Positions 1 to 8,192 of a stretch of 64,000 bases of DNA are shown here, piece by piece (position 1 is the stretch's first letter; the number at the start of each line of letters is the position of its first letter). The position numbers and the translations under genes were made by a program. This stretch comes from CAWCHZ01 sp963795555 (lineage in GTDB: Bacteria > Actinomycetota > Thermoleophilia > Solirubrobacterales > Solirubrobacteraceae). The notes under the pieces were generated by a model, which was not told the origin of the DNA, made no database searches, and saw only the letters and a program-made list of their open reading frames with translations. The stretch lies in NCBI GenBank assembly GCA_963795555.1, contig CAWCHZ010000002.1, positions 2,202,266 to 2,266,265 of the forward strand. The letters run 5' to 3'.

Positions 1-531
1 GGCGAGCCCAAGGCGATCGCCCGCCGCTACAACGAGGTCAACTTCGGCCACACCGTCGCCCAGTCGCTGCGGGGTGCCGAGGACGATGGGCGCGGCGCGG
101 CGCTGGGGCGCGAGGACGTCGAGGTGCTCGCCGCCTGGTTCGAGGATGGCGCGGGCGAGCGGATCGTCGCGGCCGGCCAGGGCGAGCGCTGCGTGGCCTG
201 CTTCGAGGTCGCCTTCCGGCAGGCCACGGTCGACCCGGTCTTCACGATCGCGCTGCGCAACGAGGCGCGCACGACGGTATTCGCTGCAAGCAGCGAATGG
301 ACCAACCCCCAGACCGGCGCCTTCGGCGCCGACGGCACCATGGTGGCGCGCTTCGCGTTCGACAACCTGCTTGCTCCCAGCCGCTATGTCCTGACCGTTG
401 CGGTCGCGCGCGCCGGCGGGATGGAGCTGCTCGCCGCGCGCGAGGACATGGTCTCGCTCGTGAGCCACGCCACCCATGTGTCCGGTGGGGTGGTCGACCT
501 GCCCTGCTCGGTCGAGGTCACGCGCGGATGA
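1..531 (+). CDS. Polysaccharide ABC transporter ATP-binding protein, C-terminal part (Wzt-like)
   Basis: The 5' end lies outside the window; 176 codons remain. The first residues (GEPKAIARRYNEVNFG) look like the end of an ABC nucleotide-binding domain of the O-antigen/teichoic acid export type, and the remainder is a beta-rich C-terminal domain (CVACFEVAF, FALRTxx-like strands, an FAFDNLLAPSRYVLTVAV block) typical of Wzt proteins, where this domain reads the modified end of the glycan chain. The nucleotide-binding motifs themselves are not in the window. It stops at 529-531 and is followed after a short duplicated junction by the matching permease, so the two would form an exporter of undecaprenyl-linked polysaccharide at the inner membrane. 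The family call rests on context as much as on sequence. Confidence 0.75.
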   Translation, partial: GEPKAIARRYNEVNFGHTVAQSLRGAEDDGRGAALGREDVEVLAAWFEDGAGERIVAAGQGERCVACFEVAFRQATVDPVFTIALRNEARTTVFAASSEWTNPQTGAFGADGTMVARFAFDNLLAPSRYVLTVAVARAGGMELLAAREDMVSLVSHATHVSGGVVDLPCSVEVTRG

Positions 532-584
532 GCGCCCCGGCGCGCGTCGCGACGGAGGTCACGCGCGGATGAGCGCCCCGGCGC
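514..584 (+). repeat. 30-bp direct repeat at the Wzt-Wzm junction
   Basis: The same 30 bases occur at 514-543 and 555-584 (offset 41). Each copy carries the end of a reading frame and an ATG. The first ATG (528) opens a 14-codon frame (starting MSAPARV) that ends at 572; that stop overlaps the second ATG (569), which starts the permease. The duplication has thus put a micro-frame between two genes that would otherwise share an ATGA overlap. Confidence 0.85.
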
Positions 585-1459
585 CCAGCGCCACGCTGCC
601 GGTGCGCGTGCAGACGCGGCATCACGGCCCCACGGCGATCGGCGGCGACCCGCGCCGCTTCTGGAGTCTCACCGTGATGCTGGCGGCCACCGATTTCAAG
701 CTGCGCTACTTCGGCTCGGTGCTGGGCTATCTGTGGTCGCTGCTGCGCCCGCTGGGGATCTTCGGCGTGATGTACGTCGTCTTCGCGGTGGTGCTGCCGC
801 TCAGCCACGGGATCCACAACTACCCCGGCTACCTGCTGACCGCGCTGGTGCTGTGGCAGTACTTCGGCGAGAGCACGTCGCTGGGGATGCGCTCGCTGCT
901 GGACCGCGAGAACCTGCTGCGCAAGGTGCGCTTCCCGAGCATGGTCGTGCCGCTCGCGGTGTCGGTCACGACGCTCTACAGCCTGCTGCTCAACCTGCTC
1001 GCGGTGTTCGCGCTGCTGCTGATCCTCGGCATCACGCCGCAGCTGAGCTGGCTCGAGCTGGCGCCGATGATCGTCCTGCTATTCGTCTTCGTCACGGGGA
1101 TCTCGATGCTGCTCTCGCCGCTCTACGTGCGTTACCGCGACATCGGCCAGATCTGGGACATCCTGCTGCAGGCGGGCTTCTACGCCTCACCGGTCTTCTA
1201 CGTCGCGACCAAGTACCCGGCCCACTTCCACCTCTTCGGCGTCCAGCTGCCGCTGCAGCGTGTGCTGCTGTCCAGCCCCGTTGCGATAGTGATCACGCAG
1301 ATGCGCCACGCGGTCGTCGACCCCGGCGCGCCCAGCGCGGCGGCGGTCTTCGGCAGTGCCTGGCGCCTGCTGATCCCGCTTGCGGTCACGCTCGGGGTCT
1401 TTGCGCTGGGGTTCTGGGTCTACCGGCGCGAGACGCCGAGGATCGCCGAGAACCTGTAG
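569..1459 (+). CDS. Polysaccharide ABC transporter permease (Wzm-like, ABC-2 family)
   Basis: A 296-residue integral membrane protein with the ABC-2 permease pattern: a cytoplasmic amphipathic start (FWSLTVMLAATDFKLRYFGS), then about six hydrophobic segments, including LGYLWSLLRPLGIFGVMYVV and a closing segment near LIPLAVTLGVFALGFWVYRR. Length and topology fit Wzm/TagG exporters, which pair with a Wzt ATPase to move complete polysaccharide chains across the membrane. The start at 569 is the ATG of the second copy of the junction repeat and matches family length; longer readings are out of line with the family. It ends four bases before the next gene, so the cluster is probably one operon. 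Confidence 0.9.
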   Translation: MSAPAPSATLPVRVQTRHHGPTAIGGDPRRFWSLTVMLAATDFKLRYFGSVLGYLWSLLRPLGIFGVMYVVFAVVLPLSHGIHNYPGYLLTALVLWQYFGESTSLGMRSLLDRENLLRKVRFPSMVVPLAVSVTTLYSLLLNLLAVFALLLILGITPQLSWLELAPMIVLLFVFVTGISMLLSPLYVRYRDIGQIWDILLQAGFYASPVFYVATKYPAHFHLFGVQLPLQRVLLSSPVAIVITQMRHAVVDPGAPSAAAVFGSAWRLLIPLAVTLGVFALGFWVYRRETPRIAENL

Positions 1460-1463
1460 GAAT

Positions 1464-1769
1464 ATGACGATCAGCGACAACGGCGACCAGACCGCGATCG
1501 AGACCGAGGAGCTGGCGCGCCTGCGCGCGCGCGTGGCCGAGCTCGAGCTCGAGCTCGGCGAGCAGGCGGCGCGCGCCAACCGCACGATCGCCTTCCTCGA
1601 GGACCGCCTCTACTGGCTCGATCGCTGGCATCTGGACCTCAACGCGCTGATGGAGAAGCCGGGCGCCAGCGAGCTGCGGGCGGGACTGCGCGCCGTGCGC
1701 GCGGTGGTTCGCGTCGTCCGCCGCACGATCAGGGCTGCGCGCAGGCTGGCAGGTGGGAGCGCCGGGTGA
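1464..1769 (+). CDS. Small coiled-coil protein in polysaccharide export cluster
   Basis: A 101-residue protein of unknown function. Residues 12-50 are an acidic/leucine heptad-like helix (ELARLRARVAELELELGEQ), followed by an aromatic patch (LYWLDRWHLDLNALM) and a strongly basic C-terminus rich in arginine and valine. There is no signal peptide or membrane segment. It is packed between the permease (4-base gap) and the glycosyltransferase (1-base gap), which suggests translation with them and a role in assembling or sizing the glycan. Coiled coils act as chain-length rulers in some O-antigen systems (for example WbdD), but nothing here proves that function. Confidence 0.65.
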   Translation: MTISDNGDQTAIETEELARLRARVAELELELGEQAARANRTIAFLEDRLYWLDRWHLDLNALMEKPGASELRAGLRAVRAVVRVVRRTIRAARRLAGGSAG

Positions 1770-1770
1770 C

Positions 1771-3972
1771 ATGAGCGCCCCGCGCAGCTCGGTCTCGGTT
1801 GTGATCCCCGTGCTCAACGGGGCGCGCTACCTGGAGGAGCTGCTCGCGGCGCTGGCGGCCCAGGACGAGCTGGAGGTGCTGGTGATCGACTCCGGCTCGC
1901 GCGACGGCTCGCAGGCGATCGCCCGCGCCGCGGGCGCGCAGCTGCTGGAGATCCCCCCAGAGCAGTTCGGCCATGGCCGCACGCGCAACCTCGGCGCCGA
2001 GCGCACGAGCGGCGAGCTGATCTGCTTCCTGACCCAGGACGCGACGCCGCTGCCCGGCTGGCTGGCCGCGATGCGCGAGGCCTTCGCGCTGGACCGGCGC
2101 GTCGGCGCGGCGTTCGGCCCACACCTGCCGCGTCCCGACACCAGCCCGATGATCGCCCGTGAGCTGACCGAGTTCTTCGCCGGCCTCGCGCCGGACGGAC
2201 GCCCGACCGTCCAGCGCCGCGGGGACAACACGTTCCTGTCGAACGTCAACGCCTGCTACGCCCGTGCCTGCTGGGAGGAGATCCGCTTCCCCGAGGTCGC
2301 CTACGCCGAGGACCAGGCGTTCGGCCGCGTGATGCTCGAGAGTGGCTGGACGAAGGTCTACCACCCGGCTGCCGCCGTGCTGCACGCCCACGACTACGGC
2401 GCCTGGGAGTTCATGCGGCGTTACTTCGACGAGTACCGCGGCCTGCGCGAGACGATCGACCACGTCGAGCCGTTCGGCGCGCGCTCAGCGGCGGCCGCCG
2501 TGGGCCGGCTGGTGGCCGCCGACAACCGCTGGATGGCCGCCCACGGTTACCCGCCACGCGAGCGCATCCGCTGGACCGGGCGCGCGGTCGTGCACCACGG
2601 TGGGCGCAAGGTCTTCTCCGCGCTGGGGTCGCGCGCCGAGCGCCTGCCCGCGCCGGTCCAGCGCGCGATCTCACTCGAGCGCCGCGCCGCCGACCTGGGG
2701 CCAGCCGGTCGCGGGTTGGGGCGCGGCCGCGCCGCCGGTCCGTCGTCGGCGTCGGCTGAGCCCGCGATCAGCGCCGCTCCGCGCGGTCGGCGCGTCCGCG
2801 GCGAGCCCTACTACCCGCATCCCTACACGGCGGTCGCGCGCTACTACCGCGACGGTCCTGCCTCGCTGGCGCCGGTGACGCCGGCCGACGCGCGTCGCAC
2901 GCCGCTGCACATCGCGGTCGTCGTGCCACCGTGGCAGCGCGGCAGCGGGGGGCACAGCTCGATCTTCCAGATCGTCAGCCAGCTCGAGCGGATCGGCCAC
3001 ACCTGCTCGATCTGGATCGACGACCCCTTCGGCTACATGAGCGCCGAGCGCGAGGCCGTCGCGCGCAGTGGAATCCGCGAGCACTTCGTGCCGATCCAGG
3101 CGCCCGTCCTCAAGGGCTTCGCGCGCTGGTGGGGCGCCGACATCGCGATCGCGACGGGCTGGCAGACGGTCTTCCCGACGCTGCTGCTGGAGAATTGCCG
3201 CGCGCGCGCCTATCTGGTGCACGACCACGAGAGCGAGTTCTACGAGACCTCCGTCGAGTCGTGCTGGGCGGAGGACACCTACCGGCAGGGGCTCTACTCG
3301 ATCTGCGCGAGCCCGTGGCTGCTGGATCTGGTCAGCGAGCGCTACGGCGGTCGCGGCTGCACGTTCGCGTTCGGCGTCGACCACGACGTCTACCGGCCCC
3401 AGCCCGTCGCGCGACGTCGCGACACGGTGATCTTCTATGGCCGCTGGGTCACCGGCCGTCGCGCCACGCCGCTGGGAGTGCTGGCGCTCGAGGAGCTCAA
3501 GCGCCGCCGGCCGGACGTGCGGATCGTCACCTTCGGCACGCGCAAGCCGTTGCAGCCGACGTTCTCGCACGAGTTCCTCGGCGTCGTGAGCCCGCGCGAG
3601 CTGGCCTGGGCCTACTCGGAGGCGACCGTCGGGCTGGTGCTGTCGATGACCAACTACTCGCTGATCCCCCAGGAGATGATGGCCTGCGGCCTGCCCTGCG
3701 TGGACCTCGCGGGACCCAACAACGAGCTCGTCTACGGCGCCGATGGCCCCGTCGAGCTGGCGGCGTTCACGCCGATGGCGATCGCCGACGCGCTCCAGCG
3801 CCTGCTCGAGGACTCAGACCGCTGGCGGTCGCACTCGCGCGCCGGACAGGAGTTCGTGGCCGATCGCAGCTGGGCGGCGGCGGCAGCACAGGTCGAGCGG
3901 GGCATCCGCGCCGCGCTGGCCGAGCGCCTGGCGGTTGCGCCGGCGGCGAGCGCCGCCGGTGCGGTTGGATGA
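1771..3972 (+). CDS. Bifunctional GT2-GT4 glycosyltransferase (WsaF-like C-terminus)
   Basis: A 733-residue fusion of two glycosyltransferases. Residues 1-230 are a GT-A family 2 domain: VSVVIPVLNG at the start, DSGSRDGS, a QDA acidic motif near residue 90 in place of DxD, and EDQAFG near 178. After an Arg/Pro-rich linker (about 310-370) a GT-B family 4 domain begins at HIAVVVPPW (380), with FYGRWVTGRR near 555 and QEMMACGLPCV near 634, resembling the rhamnosyltransferase WsaF. The ATG at 1771 follows the preceding stop directly. Next to a 3,5-epimerase for dTDP-rhamnose, the likely job is building a rhamnose-containing surface glycan. Donor and linkage cannot be read from sequence. Confidence 0.85.
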   Translation: MSAPRSSVSVVIPVLNGARYLEELLAALAAQDELEVLVIDSGSRDGSQAIARAAGAQLLEIPPEQFGHGRTRNLGAERTSGELICFLTQDATPLPGWLAAMREAFALDRRVGAAFGPHLPRPDTSPMIARELTEFFAGLAPDGRPTVQRRGDNTFLSNVNACYARACWEEIRFPEVAYAEDQAFGRVMLESGWTKVYHPAAAVLHAHDYGAWEFMRRYFDEYRGLRETIDHVEPFGARSAAAAVGRLVAADNRWMAAHGYPPRERIRWTGRAVVHHGGRKVFSALGSRAERLPAPVQRAISLERRAADLGPAGRGLGRGRAAGPSSASAEPAISAAPRGRRVRGEPYYPHPYTAVARYYRDGPASLAPVTPADARRTPLHIAVVVPPWQRGSGGHSSIFQIVSQLERIGHTCSIWIDDPFGYMSAEREAVARSGIREHFVPIQAPVLKGFARWWGADIAIATGWQTVFPTLLLENCRARAYLVHDHESEFYETSVESCWAEDTYRQGLYSICASPWLLDLVSERYGGRGCTFAFGVDHDVYRPQPVARRRDTVIFYGRWVTGRRATPLGVLALEELKRRRPDVRIVTFGTRKPLQPTFSHEFLGVVSPRELAWAYSEATVGLVLSMTNYSLIPQEMMACGLPCVDLAGPNNELVYGADGPVELAAFTPMAIADALQRLLEDSDRWRSHSRAGQEFVADRSWAAAAAQVERGIRAALAERLAVAPAASAAGAVG

Positions 3973-4580
3973 GCGGCGTCGCGCGCGATCGACGCGCCGC
4001 GGCTGGCGACCGGACCGGTCGGCATCCCGCCAAGGCACCGGCGCGGCTCGCCGGCCCGCTGCTGATCGAGCCCACGATCCACCGCGACGGGCGTGGCTTC
4101 TTCATCGAGACCTACCGCGAGCAGGCCTGCCGCGAGCTGGGCATCGATGTCAGCTTCGTGCAGGACAACCACTCGCGCTCGACGCGCGGCGTCGTGCGCG
4201 GGATGCACTTCCAGGTCGGCGCGGGGCAGGCCAAGCTGGTCCGCTGCGCGCGCGGCTCGATCTTCGACGTGCTCGTCGACCTGCGGCGCGGCTCGCCGAC
4301 CCACGGGCGCTGGCAGGGCTGGCAGCTCGACGACGAGCGCCTGCGGGAGCTCTACTGCCCGGTCGGCTTCGCGCACGGCTTCTGCGTCCTGAGCGAGTGG
4401 GCCGACGTCGTCTACAAGTGCTCGAGCTACTACGACCCTGAGCTCGAGCGCGGGATCGCCTTCGACGACCCCGACATCGGCATCGCGTGGCCGGCCGGCC
4501 TCGAGCTGCTCCCGTCGGCGCGCGACGCCGCCGCGCCCCGGCTGGCGCAGGTCGCCGCCGAGCTGCCGTTCGGCTGCTAG
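3969..4580 (+). CDS. rfbC: dTDP-4-dehydrorhamnose 3,5-epimerase
   Basis: A 203-residue cupin-fold enzyme that epimerises dTDP-4-keto-6-deoxyglucose at C3 and C5 in dTDP-L-rhamnose synthesis. After a basic 28-residue extension it shows the family order: IEPTIHRDGRGFFIETYR, FVQDNHSRSTRGVVRGMHFQ (catalytic His in the RGMHFQ motif), the KLVRCARGSIFDVLVDLR block, and the PVGFAHGFCVLSE motif. Its ATG overlaps the glycosyltransferase stop (ATGA), indicating coupled translation. The other rhamnose genes (rfbA, rfbB, rfbD) are not in the window and may lie elsewhere. Confidence 0.93.
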   Translation: MSGVARDRRAAAGDRTGRHPAKAPARLAGPLLIEPTIHRDGRGFFIETYREQACRELGIDVSFVQDNHSRSTRGVVRGMHFQVGAGQAKLVRCARGSIFDVLVDLRRGSPTHGRWQGWQLDDERLRELYCPVGFAHGFCVLSEWADVVYKCSSYYDPELERGIAFDDPDIGIAWPAGLELLPSARDAAAPRLAQVAAELPFGC

Positions 4581-4591
4581 CTCTCAGCCGC

Positions 4592-4616
4592 GTGCCAGGC
4601 CTGCGGCGGCTGGCAC
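4592..4616. terminator. Hairpin between convergent rfbC and DUF2142 genes
   Basis: GTGCCAG (4592-4598) and CTGGCAC (4610-4616) form a perfect 7-bp stem with an 11-base loop in the 62-base gap between two converging genes. It has no clear T-run on either side, so it would be a bidirectional or Rho-assisted terminator at best. Confidence 0.45.
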
Positions 4617-4642
4617 AACGTCGAGCCTGTTGCGCGTTGACA

Positions 4643-6154
4643 TTACCCGTAGTAGCGCGAGACGGTCAGCAGCTGCGCGAGCAGGCCGTGGGCCATCGCC
4701 AGAACGACCAGCAGCGCGGCGGTCGCCGGCCCCCAGCGCCGCGGCACTCCGCGCGCGGCAAGTCCGATCAGGGCGCCGTAGAGCGCCAGCAGCGGAAGCA
4801 GGTAGCGGGCCTGCTCGAACAGGATGCCCTGCTTGCGCGGCCCGTAGCCGGCGATCGCGATCAGCACGAGCAGGCCGAGCATTGCGACGATGTAGCTGAT
4901 CAGCTCAGGGGCGCGGCGGCGCAGCGCCTGACGGCTGCGGACGAGCGCGAGCGCGACCGCCGCGAGGATCGGCACCCACAGCGCCGCCGCGAACGTGTAG
5001 GCCCAGCTGGGGAAGCGATAGTCCAGCCAGCCAAAGACGCCAATGAAGCCCTTGAACCAGATGTCCCACAGGCCATAGCCGAAGTGCGTGCGCATCCATG
5101 GCATGTGAGGCAGGTAGAACTGCCACAGATACGAGAGGAACTCCCGGACGCTGTGCCCCTGGCCCGGAGCCGTCGTAGCGAGCTGATTCCCCGTCCACGC
5201 TGCGCGAGCCCAGCTCGTGCGGTTGAGGACCAGATAGGCGCCCACCGGCAGCGCGGCGATCGCCGTTGCCGCGCCACCGGCGATCGCGCTCGCTCGCCCC
5301 GCGCCGCGGCGGGATTGGCGCACGATCAGCACCAGCAGGCCGATGGCGATACCGGGGAGCAGGCCAACGATCGTCACCTTGGAGACCGTGCCGAGCCCAG
5401 CCGCCAGGCCGATGCCAAGCGCCCGACGCGTGGTCAAACCGCGTCGGAACGCGCGTGCGAGCCCGAAGAACAGCGCCGCCGAGGCGGCGAACAGCGCCGC
5501 GTCATTGTTGACCCCGCTGGAGTCGAAAGCGAACAGCGGCTGGAATGCGACCGCCAGCGCGCCCGCCGTCCAGGCCCACGGCGTGCCCGGCAGCAGCTCG
5601 CGCAGGAACAGGTAGACGAACAGCACCGTCACACAGGCCAGCAGCACGGAGAGCAGCCGCATGGCGAACAGCCGGTCGAGCAGATCGCTGTGCGAGGCGA
5701 GCTTGTAGGGGATGACGCTCAACGCGTAGTAGAGCGGCGGGTTGTTGGTGGCGTTGCTCAGACCGCCCTGGCTCAGGCGCCCGAGTGGCTGGTTGAGCGT
5801 GCGCTCGATCGAGGTCGCCTGGAGTGTGGTCCACGGGGGACGGCCCTGGGGATTCTGGACCGCCCGGTTGAATTCGAGCGCGTTTAGCGCCGTGGTCTCC
5901 TCGGGGGAGAAGACGGCGCCCGGCGTGCTCGGGGGCGGCTTCCCGGTCTCGGCGAGATACTGGACGTAGGCGAAGTGCTGCGGCTCGTCGGGCACCTGGA
6001 AGGGTGGTACGAGCACAGCCCAGATCAGCACGTTGAGCGCGGCTGCGCCGACGCAAAGCCAGGCGCTGCGCGGCAGCCGGCCGACCGCGCGGCCGAGCGC
6101 GACCCTGCCAGCACGGGCGCGCGGCGCTCGTGCGCGGGCGCTCGTCACCGCCAC
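4643..6154 (-). CDS. DUF2142 polytopic membrane protein
   Basis: A 503-residue protein with about ten to twelve hydrophobic helices. Near the N-terminus, after the first membrane helix, it has the hallmark of DUF2142 proteins, VPPFQVPDEPQHFAYVQYL, and a long extracytoplasmic loop. DUF2142 members resemble GT-C glycosyltransferases and occur in surface-polysaccharide loci, so transfer of a lipid-linked sugar outside the membrane is the likely role; the acidic PDEPQH motif would be the catalytic or metal site by analogy. The start is a GTG at 6154. It lies 49 bases downstream of a two-helix protein and a GT2, probably in one leftward operon. Confidence 0.85.
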   Translation of the reverse strand: MAVTSARARAPRARAGRVALGRAVGRLPRSAWLCVGAAALNVLIWAVLVPPFQVPDEPQHFAYVQYLAETGKPPPSTPGAVFSPEETTALNALEFNRAVQNPQGRPPWTTLQATSIERTLNQPLGRLSQGGLSNATNNPPLYYALSVIPYKLASHSDLLDRLFAMRLLSVLLACVTVLFVYLFLRELLPGTPWAWTAGALAVAFQPLFAFDSSGVNNDAALFAASAALFFGLARAFRRGLTTRRALGIGLAAGLGTVSKVTIVGLLPGIAIGLLVLIVRQSRRGAGRASAIAGGAATAIAALPVGAYLVLNRTSWARAAWTGNQLATTAPGQGHSVREFLSYLWQFYLPHMPWMRTHFGYGLWDIWFKGFIGVFGWLDYRFPSWAYTFAAALWVPILAAVALALVRSRQALRRRAPELISYIVAMLGLLVLIAIAGYGPRKQGILFEQARYLLPLLALYGALIGLAARGVPRRWGPATAALLVVLAMAHGLLAQLLTVSRYYG

Positions 6155-6203
6155 GCGACCACTCCGCTCGCCATCAAAGGCGTCTGCGGCGCGAGCGTTG
6201 CCA

Positions 6204-6848
6204 TCAGCGCCAGCTGCGCCTCAGGATCGCCGACAGGCCAAGCCCCCACGCACCCAGGAGCGCGACAATCGCGCCCCAGAACGTCCAGCTGCCGAGCAGG
6301 TCCGCCTTGGCGACGCCGAAGCGTTGGGCGATCGTCGGGATCAGCGACCACCATGACTCGCTGCCCCGCCGCATGTAGCTGATCTGGACCGTTCCGGTCT
6401 GCTCGGTCTGGCCGATCGTGGTGCTCGGCGTGGGTGGGCCTGCCAGGCCGGCAAGCGCCAGCGGCCCCGGCCCCCGGTTGGCGATGCAGACTGTCGCATC
6501 AGGCACGGCCCGCGTCACGCGGGCAACCGGGACGGTCAGATAGCCGTCGCGCTGCCCCGCGCCGACCTGCCCGCTGCCGACCAGCTGTCGGCCGCTGCGG
6601 ATCGTCAGCTCATACGGCCCTCCAGGGTGGCCGTAGACGCCGATGAAGATCCGCAGGCTGGCGGTGTCGGGCGGGACCAGCTCGCCGCGCTGGCAGAGCC
6701 GTTGGCCGGGCGCAACGGTGCTGATGTAGGAGCCGAGCAAGACCGAGTTGGTGCCGGCCATCCGTGGAGCCGATTGCGACAACAGCACCACGACGACGAT
6801 GGCCAGCAGCGTCAGCGCACCGGCAACGGCGACCCGCGCCGCCGTCAT
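6204..6848 (-). CDS. Two-TM extracytoplasmic protein of glycan cluster
   Basis: A 214-residue protein of unrecognised family. Residues 7-28 form an N-terminal membrane helix (ALTLLAIVVVVLLS), the middle is a beta-rich extracytoplasmic domain with two cysteines (CQRG and VCIANRG), and residues near 185-207 form a second membrane helix followed by a basic end (LRRSWR). The start ATG overlaps the stop of the upstream GT2 (ATGA, 6845-6848), and the DUF2142 gene follows. The tight linkage suggests that it works with these two at the membrane, perhaps as an accessory or sensing partner of the lipid-linked sugar transferase. Confidence 0.75.
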   Translation of the reverse strand: MTAARVAVAGALTLLAIVVVVLLSQSAPRMAGTNSVLLGSYISTVAPGQRLCQRGELVPPDTASLRIFIGVYGHPGGPYELTIRSGRQLVGSGQVGAGQRDGYLTVPVARVTRAVPDATVCIANRGPGPLALAGLAGPPTPSTTIGQTEQTGTVQISYMRRGSESWWSLIPTIAQRFGVAKADLLGSWTFWGAIVALLGAWGLGLSAILRRSWR

Positions 6849-8029
6849 TCGTAGCTTCGGCGCAGGCCCAGGATGCTGAGCAAGAACGACGAGAAGAAGA
6901 TCTGGATGCCGACGATTATCAGCGCCGCGGCGAGGATCGCGAGGCGCTCCTCGCGCAGCTCGCCGAAGCCGCGGTGGACCCAGATGCCAACGATCGTCCC
7001 GCCCATCACCAGGCCGGTCAGCGCGATCAAGCCGCCGACGGCCAGCCCGTGCTCGAGCCTGAAGCGCGCCCGCATGCGATCGAACCAGCGGTCGCGCTCG
7101 TTCATGAAGTACGTCCCGTAGGCGTGTGCGCAGAGCCCGAGCGCCAGCACCTGCGAGCCGACGATCATCAGCAGCGCGCCGACGATCATCGAGTGCAGCT
7201 GCCACGTCCGCCCGAAGATGTCGACCTGGGCGAGCACCGCGAGCGCGACGAGCGTGCCGATCCCGGCGAGCGCCGCGCCGGGCAGGATGAACAGGTAGGT
7301 CGGGCTGTGAACTAGCAGGAAGCGCAGGTGGCGCCAGCCATCGCGAAAGCTCGACAGCTTGGACTCGCCCTCGCGGGCGTGGTACTGGATCGGGAACTGG
7401 CGGATCTGCAGGTTCTGCTTGGCCGCGCGGATGACCATCTCCGATGCGAACTCCATCCCGCTGGCGCGCAGGTCGAGCTGTGGCAGCACGTCCCGGCGCA
7501 CGGCGCGCATCCCGCAGTGGGCATCGTTGACGCCGGTGCGGAAGAAGAGGTTGAGGATCCCGGTCAGGATCGGGTTGCCGACGTAGCGGTGCAGCCATGG
7601 CATCGCGCCGGGGTGGATGTTGTCCATCCGGTCGCCGATGACCATCTCCGCGCCCTGCTCGAGATGCTCCACGAAGCGTGGGATCTCGCCGAAGTCGTAG
7701 GTCATGTCGGCGTCGGCCATCACGATGTAGCGCCCGCGCGCGGCCGCGAAGCCGGCCAGGTAGGCGCTGCCATAGCCACGACGCAGCTCATGGATCACGC
7801 GCGCGCCGGCGGCGCGGGCGAGCTCGTCGCTGCCGTCGGTCGAGCCGTTGTCGGCCACCACGACCTCGCCGGCGATGCCCTGCTCATGCATCACGCGCAG
7901 CGCGGCTGCCACGCAGGCGCTGATGCTCTCGGCCTCGTTGAGGCAGGGAATGACGACCGAGACGACGGGCTGCTCGCCGTCGCGAACGGCGCTGGGTATG
8001 GCGACGGGTTGCTCTCGGACGGTGGTCAT
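6845..8029 (-). CDS. Family 2 glycosyltransferase with C-terminal membrane domain (polyprenol-phosphate type)
   Basis: A 394-residue protein. Residues 20-240 are a GT-A domain like dolichol-phosphate mannosyltransferase: VSVVIPCLNEAESI, ADNGSTDGS, the acidic ADADMTYDF motif and a GESKLSSF block. The rest holds four hydrophobic helices (TYLFILPGAALAGIG and three more), matching GtrB/DPMS-like enzymes that load sugar onto undecaprenyl phosphate at the inner leaflet. The ATG at 8029 was chosen because the upstream extension is low-complexity and the domain begins shortly after. It is the first gene of a leftward operon, divergent from a GT4 across 163 bases. It probably supplies the lipid-linked sugar used by the DUF2142 protein. 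Confidence 0.87.
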   Translation of the reverse strand: MTTVREQPVAIPSAVRDGEQPVVSVVIPCLNEAESISACVAAALRVMHEQGIAGEVVVADNGSTDGSDELARAAGARVIHELRRGYGSAYLAGFAAARGRYIVMADADMTYDFGEIPRFVEHLEQGAEMVIGDRMDNIHPGAMPWLHRYVGNPILTGILNLFFRTGVNDAHCGMRAVRRDVLPQLDLRASGMEFASEMVIRAAKQNLQIRQFPIQYHAREGESKLSSFRDGWRHLRFLLVHSPTYLFILPGAALAGIGTLVALAVLAQVDIFGRTWQLHSMIVGALLMIVGSQVLALGLCAHAYGTYFMNERDRWFDRMRARFRLEHGLAVGGLIALTGLVMGGTIVGIWVHRGFGELREERLAILAAALIIVGIQIFFSSFLLSILGLRRSYE

Positions 8030-8192
8030 GCCGCGATCGGCGCGGAGCCTCCTCGTCCCCGGGGGTTGGACGCTCCCGACACAAGAGAACGCGTGAGAGC
8101 GCGGGAAGTCTCGCGCGAGCGGCCATCGTAGCGGAGCGGTCGGCGCCGAGTCAGCACGTCGCGTCGGCGAGGTCTGCGAGGCTGCAGCCGCG

